Positions 16,943 through 19,109 of a DNA stretch of 19,109 nt are shown piece by piece. The stretch spans positions 1 to 19,109 of the forward strand of contig JAEEZP010000079.1 in NCBI GenBank assembly GCA_016291915.1, written 5' to 3'. Every line of letters starts with the position of its first letter. Position 1 is the first letter of the stretch. This DNA comes from Prevotella sp. Its GTDB lineage: Bacteria > Bacteroidota > Bacteroidia > Bacteroidales > Bacteroidaceae. The translations under genes were made by a program, and so were the position numbers. The notes under the pieces are model-generated. The model ran no database searches, was not told the DNA's origin, and worked only from the letters and a program-made list of their open reading frames with translations.

Positions 16943-16974
16943 TTTGGCTTTTCGCTCATTTATCCGTATCTTTG
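16943..16974 (+). promoter_or_regulatory. Candidate Bacteroidota promoter upstream of guaA
   Basis: A TTTG (-33 type) at 16943-16946 is followed, 20 nt later, by TATCTTTG at 16967-16974, matching the Bacteroides TAnnTTTG -7 consensus and spacing. Transcription would begin near 16980 and read through the hairpin at 17001-17035 towards guaA, giving a leader of about 160 nt. It may belong to the repeat element rather than to guaA itself. Confidence 0.55.
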
Positions 16975-17000
16975 GCTACGCCGAAGTTACTCCGTCTCGG

Positions 17001-17035
17001 GAATGAAAAGAAAAATGAACTTTTCTTTTGCATTC
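17001..17035. repeat. Hairpin in the guaA leader region
   Basis: GAATGAAAAGAAAA (17001-17014) pairs with TTTTCTTTT plus CATTC (17021-17035), 14 bp with one bulged G, around a loop of about 6 nt. It lies just downstream of the promoter candidate, so it would form near the 5' end of that transcript. It could be a leader structure or a terminator on either strand. Confidence 0.55.
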
Positions 17036-17113
17036 CACTCGACTTTTAGATAAAATCTTCACGCTCGAGATAAGAAACAAGCTTCATTTCTTCTCGCTTA
17101 ATCAGATTTTTAG

Positions 17114-17121
17114 TATCTTTG
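17114..17121 (+). promoter_or_regulatory. guaA-proximal -7 promoter motif
   Basis: TATCTTTG matches the TAnnTTTG consensus and ends 19 bp before the guaA ATG, placing a start of transcription only ~10-15 nt before the coding sequence. No clear TTG/TTTG lies ~20 nt upstream, so it is a partial match. Confidence 0.5.
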
Positions 17122-17140
17122 TAGCCATAAACATTATTAT

Positions 17141-18802
17141 ATGCAACAGAAAATTATTATCCTCGACTTTGGTTCTCAGACCACACAGCTGATCGGGCGC
17201 CGTGTACGCGAGCTCGACACGTTCTGTGAGATCCTCCCATACAACAAGTTTCCGAAAGACGATCCGTCTGTCATCGGTGTCATTCTGAGCGGTTCCCCCT
17301 ACTCCGTTCACGACCCCGAAGCCTTTCAGGTAGAACTTTCGCAGTTTGTCAACCGCCTGCCAGTGTTAGGCATCTGCTACGGTGCACAGTATATCTCACA
17401 TACCCTGGGCGGTAAGGTAGAGAAAGCTGACAGTCGTGAATACGGGCGTGCCAACCTGCAGACCGTAGATACCACGAACCCACTCTTCAAAGGATTTGAG
17501 CAGCATTCCCAGGTGTGGATGAGTCATGGCGACACCATCACTGCCATCCCCGAAGGATTCCATGTGATCGGTTCTACGGCCGACGTGAAGTATGCGGCAT
17601 ATTCCAACTGGCAGCCAGACAAACAGGAGAAAGCCATCTGGGCCGTGCAGTTCCATCCCGAGGTGTTCCACACCATACAAGGCACACAGTTGTTGAAAAA
17701 CTTCGTCGTTGACATCTGCGGCAGTGAGCAGGACTGGAGCGCAGCCTCCTTCGTGGACACCACCGTGGCTGAGTTGAAGGAACAGTTGGGCAACGACCGT
17801 GTGATTTTAGGACTGTCAGGAGGTGTTGACAGTTCTGTTGCCGCTGTCCTGCTGAACAAAGCTATCGGTAAGAATCTCACCTGTATCTTTGTGGATCACG
17901 GCATGTTACGCAAGAACGAGTTCCGTCAGGTGATGGACGACTATCAGGTGCTGGGGCTTAACGTCATCGGTGTGGATGCTTCGGAGAAATTCTTCAGCGA
18001 TCTGGCCGGCGTCACCGACCCGGAGCAGAAACGTAAGATCATCGGTCGTGACTTCATCGAAGTCTTCAATGCCGAGGCGAAGAAGATCACCGATGCCAAA
18101 TGGTTGGCACAGGGCACGATCTATCCCGACCGTATCGAGTCGCTGAACATCACCGGCAAGGTCATCAAGAGTCATCATAACGTAGGCGGACTGCCGAAGG
18201 AGATGCATCTGCAACTGTGCGAGCCACTGAAGTGGTTGTTCAAGGATGAGGTGCGCCGTGTAGGTCGTCAGATGGGCATGCCCGAGCATCTCATCACCCG
18301 TCATCCCTTCCCCGGACCGGGTCTGGCCGTACGTATCTTAGGTGATATCACCCCCGAGAAAGTACGTATCCTGCAGGATGCCGACGATATCTATATCCGC
18401 AGTCTCCGCAACTACAAGGTAAAACTGTCGGGAGAAGAGGCTCGTAAGGTATTGGCAGCAGGTGTGCCCGTAACCATTTCAACGGGAAACACAAACGACC
18501 AAACAACCAATTTCCCAAACGACCAGATTGAGGTATCCCTCTACGACCAGATCTGGCAGGCATGTACCATCCTCCTCTCTACCGTCAGGAGCGTAGGTGT
18601 GATGGGCGACGAACGAACCTATGAGCATCCTGTGGCTCTCCGTGCCGTCACCTCTACCGATGCGATGACAGCCGACTGGGCACATCTTCCCTACGACTTC
18701 ATGGCGAAAGTCTCCAACGAGATTATTAATAAGGTACGTGGCGTCAACCGCGTCTGCTACGATATCTCCTCTAAGCCCCCATCGACGATTGAGTGGGAGT
18801 AA
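17141..18802 (+). CDS. guaA: GMP synthase (glutamine-hydrolysing) with an unusual C-terminal insertion
   Basis: 553 residues. The enzyme converts XMP, ATP and glutamine to GMP, the last step of guanine nucleotide synthesis, in the cytoplasm. The class I glutamine amidotransferase domain covers ~1-190, with the nucleophile C79 (LGICYGAQ) and catalytic H172/E174 (VQFHPEVF). The ATP-pyrophosphatase P-loop SGGVDSS is at 226-232. The C-terminal dimerisation domain has RHPFPGPGLAVRILGD, the signature SVGVMGDERTYE, and ends in DISSKPPSTIEWE. Most GuaA proteins are ~505-525 residues. Here about 40 extra residues (~426-466, KVKLSGEEARK to QIEVS) separate RSLRNY from LYDQIWQA, which are nearly adjacent in other GuaA. 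Part of this insert is encoded by an octamer repeat. All catalytic motifs are intact, so the enzyme is probably active. It is likely a single-gene unit, with promoter motifs upstream and a hairpin after the stop. Confidence 0.97.
   Translation: MQQKIIILDFGSQTTQLIGRRVRELDTFCEILPYNKFPKDDPSVIGVILSGSPYSVHDPEAFQVELSQFVNRLPVLGICYGAQYISHTLGGKVEKADSREYGRANLQTVDTTNPLFKGFEQHSQVWMSHGDTITAIPEGFHVIGSTADVKYAAYSNWQPDKQEKAIWAVQFHPEVFHTIQGTQLLKNFVVDICGSEQDWSAASFVDTTVAELKEQLGNDRVILGLSGGVDSSVAAVLLNKAIGKNLTCIFVDHGMLRKNEFRQVMDDYQVLGLNVIGVDASEKFFSDLAGVTDPEQKRKIIGRDFIEVFNAEAKKITDAKWLAQGTIYPDRIESLNITGKVIKSHHNVGGLPKEMHLQLCEPLKWLFKDEVRRVGRQMGMPEHLITRHPFPGPGLAVRILGDITPEKVRILQDADDIYIRSLRNYKVKLSGEEARKVLAAGVPVTISTGNTNDQTTNFPNDQIEVSLYDQIWQACTILLSTVRSVGVMGDERTYEHPVALRAVTSTDAMTADWAHLPYDFMAKVSNEIINKVRGVNRVCYDISSKPPSTIEWE
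18493..18524 (+). repeat. Octamer tandem array inside guaA
   Basis: Four consecutive 8-bp units: the first and last are identical (AAACGACC), the second is AAACAACC, and the third is AATTTCCC. They encode residues ~451-461 (around NDQTTNFPND) within the extra segment of GuaA. The period matches the intergenic arrays at 16670-16725 and 19013-19060, and in all three the third unit starts with AAT when read in the same sense. Confidence 0.6.
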
Positions 18803-18831
18803 AAAAACAATTATTCAACGATATTTTACAG

Positions 18832-18860
18832 CATGGCGGCAGAGTTGTTCTGTCGCCATG
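18832..18860 (+). terminator. Hairpin terminator after guaA
   Basis: CATGGCGGCAG (18832-18842) pairs with CTGTCGCCATG (18850-18860), 11 bp including one G-U pair, around a 7-nt loop, followed by only TTT. It starts 30 bp after the guaA stop. The short T-run leaves some doubt about factor-independent termination. Confidence 0.65.
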
Positions 18861-18890
18861 TTTGCTAGCAGAACAATTTAAGTATACAAG

Positions 18891-18914
18891 CGTTACGAAT
18901 CGGACGCCTCGCCC
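18891..18914 (+). repeat. Direct repeat, copy 1
   Basis: This 24-bp sequence begins CGTTACGAATCG and ends CCTCGCCC. It matches 19076-19099 at 22 of 24 positions. Copies 1 and 2 bracket the octamer array at 19013-19060. Confidence 0.75.
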
Positions 18915-18942
18915 TCATCGGAATGCCCCTCCCTCAGTCCCT

Positions 18943-18958
18943 CCCCAAAGGCTTGGGG
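18943..18958. repeat. Short GC-rich palindrome
   Basis: CCCCAA and TTGGGG around the loop AGGC, inside a C-rich stretch (CCTCCCTCAGTCCCTCCCC). This resembles the C-rich intergenic palindromes of Prevotella genomes, but a family assignment is only an impression. Confidence 0.45.
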
Positions 18959-19012
18959 CGGGATGTTAGATAGGCATCGCCACATAATCCCGTTTCTTTA
19001 AAGTCATATAAC

Positions 19013-19060
19013 AGTAGACAAGTAGATAAATAAACGAGTAGATGAGTATATGAGTAACGA
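19013..19060 (+). repeat. Degenerate octamer tandem array, right of guaA
   Basis: Six contiguous 8-bp units. Five begin AGTA (for example AGTAGACA, AGTAGATG, AGTATATG); the third is AATAAACG. The phase is exact across all six. The array is in inverted orientation to the one at 16670-16725, with guaA between them. Confidence 0.75.
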
Positions 19061-19075
19061 GTTAATGGAAGGATC

Positions 19076-19099
19076 CGTTACGAATCGAACACCTCGCCC
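19076..19099 (+). repeat. Direct repeat, copy 2
   Basis: Second copy of the repeat at 18891-18914, differing by two G-to-A changes in the middle. It continues into CATGCC close to the window end, which also has a loose counterpart after copy 1 (CATCGGAATGCC), so the repeat may be longer than 24 bp. Confidence 0.75.
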
Positions 19100-19109
19100 C
19101 ATGCCTATG

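Larger units (their letters stand above)
16549..17140. other. 592-bp divergent intergenic region, repeat-rich, no credible gene
   Basis: This region separates the minus-strand GIN operon from guaA. It holds a degenerate octamer array (16670-16725), an imperfect palindrome (16760-16845), a perfect hairpin (16890-16917), a consensus promoter (16943-16974), a second hairpin (17001-17035) and the guaA-proximal TATCTTTG (17114-17121). Two minus-strand open frames (16675-16959 and 16701-16922) overlap each other and the repeats and show no domain. I read the region as an intergenic repeat element rather than coding DNA. Confidence 0.6.
18803..19109. other. Intergenic region downstream of guaA, repeat-rich, no gene seen
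   Basis: It contains the terminator hairpin, two copies of a 24-bp direct repeat (18891 and 19076), a short GC-rich palindrome (18943-18958) and an octamer array (19013-19060). No open frame of credible size or composition is visible. The region runs off the window end inside the second repeat copy. Confidence 0.6.

Noticed and set aside
16675..16959. Minus-strand frames of 94 and 73 codons in the intergenic region
   Set aside because: They overlap each other in different frames and are made of palindromes and octamers; composition and position fit repeat DNA rather than a protein.
19076..19099. Possible tRNA 3' end (GTTACGAATC resembles a T-loop)
   Set aside because: The T-arm consensus is broken, no acceptor or anticodon arms can be drawn, and the sequence is a direct repeat found twice.

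Overview
The window looks like chromosomal DNA from a Prevotella-type member of the Bacteroidota. Evidence: a SusC/SusD pair, many lipoproteins, a streptopain-type (C10) cysteine protease with a Prevotella-style C-terminal tail, a BACON-domain lipoprotein, TAnnTTTG-type promoter motifs, and almost no Shine-Dalgarno sequences. The species cannot be named from the sequence alone.

Bases 1-5630 (+ strand): the 3' end of a BspA-like leucine-rich-repeat surface protein, a secreted C10 cysteine protease, an N-terminal-nucleophile amidohydrolase of the C45 type, and a membrane-anchored TPR/AraC-family regulator. Gaps are 41, 22 and 5 bp and I see no terminator between the genes. The first two proteins end in the same kind of C-terminal tail, probably a type IX secretion sorting signal.

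Bases 5675-14485 (+ strand): a compact five-gene operon with 22-27 bp gaps: SusC transporter, SusD lipoprotein, HExxH zinc metallohydrolase lipoprotein, DUF4302-like lipoprotein and a three-module BACON-type lipoprotein. There is no glycoside hydrolase or polysaccharide lyase. With the proteases and regulator just upstream, I infer a surface system that cuts and imports a protein, peptide or amide substrate rather than a glycan. The operon ends at a strong hairpin (14516-14551), which it shares with a convergent operon.

Bases 14570-16548 (- strand), in transcription order: a GIN/DUF2807 solenoid protein, an ECF-type sigma factor fused to a transmembrane segment and a periplasmic tail, and a small secreted protein resembling DUF5024. 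This looks like a separate envelope-related regulatory unit.

Bases 16549-19109: guaA (GMP synthase) with repeat-rich flanks. Degenerate octamer tandem arrays lie on both sides of guaA in opposite orientation. A third array with the same 8-bp period lies inside guaA, within an extra segment of about 40 codons in the C-terminal domain. Two promoter-like motifs lie upstream and a terminator-like hairpin downstream. No tRNA, rRNA, CRISPR array or transposase was seen.
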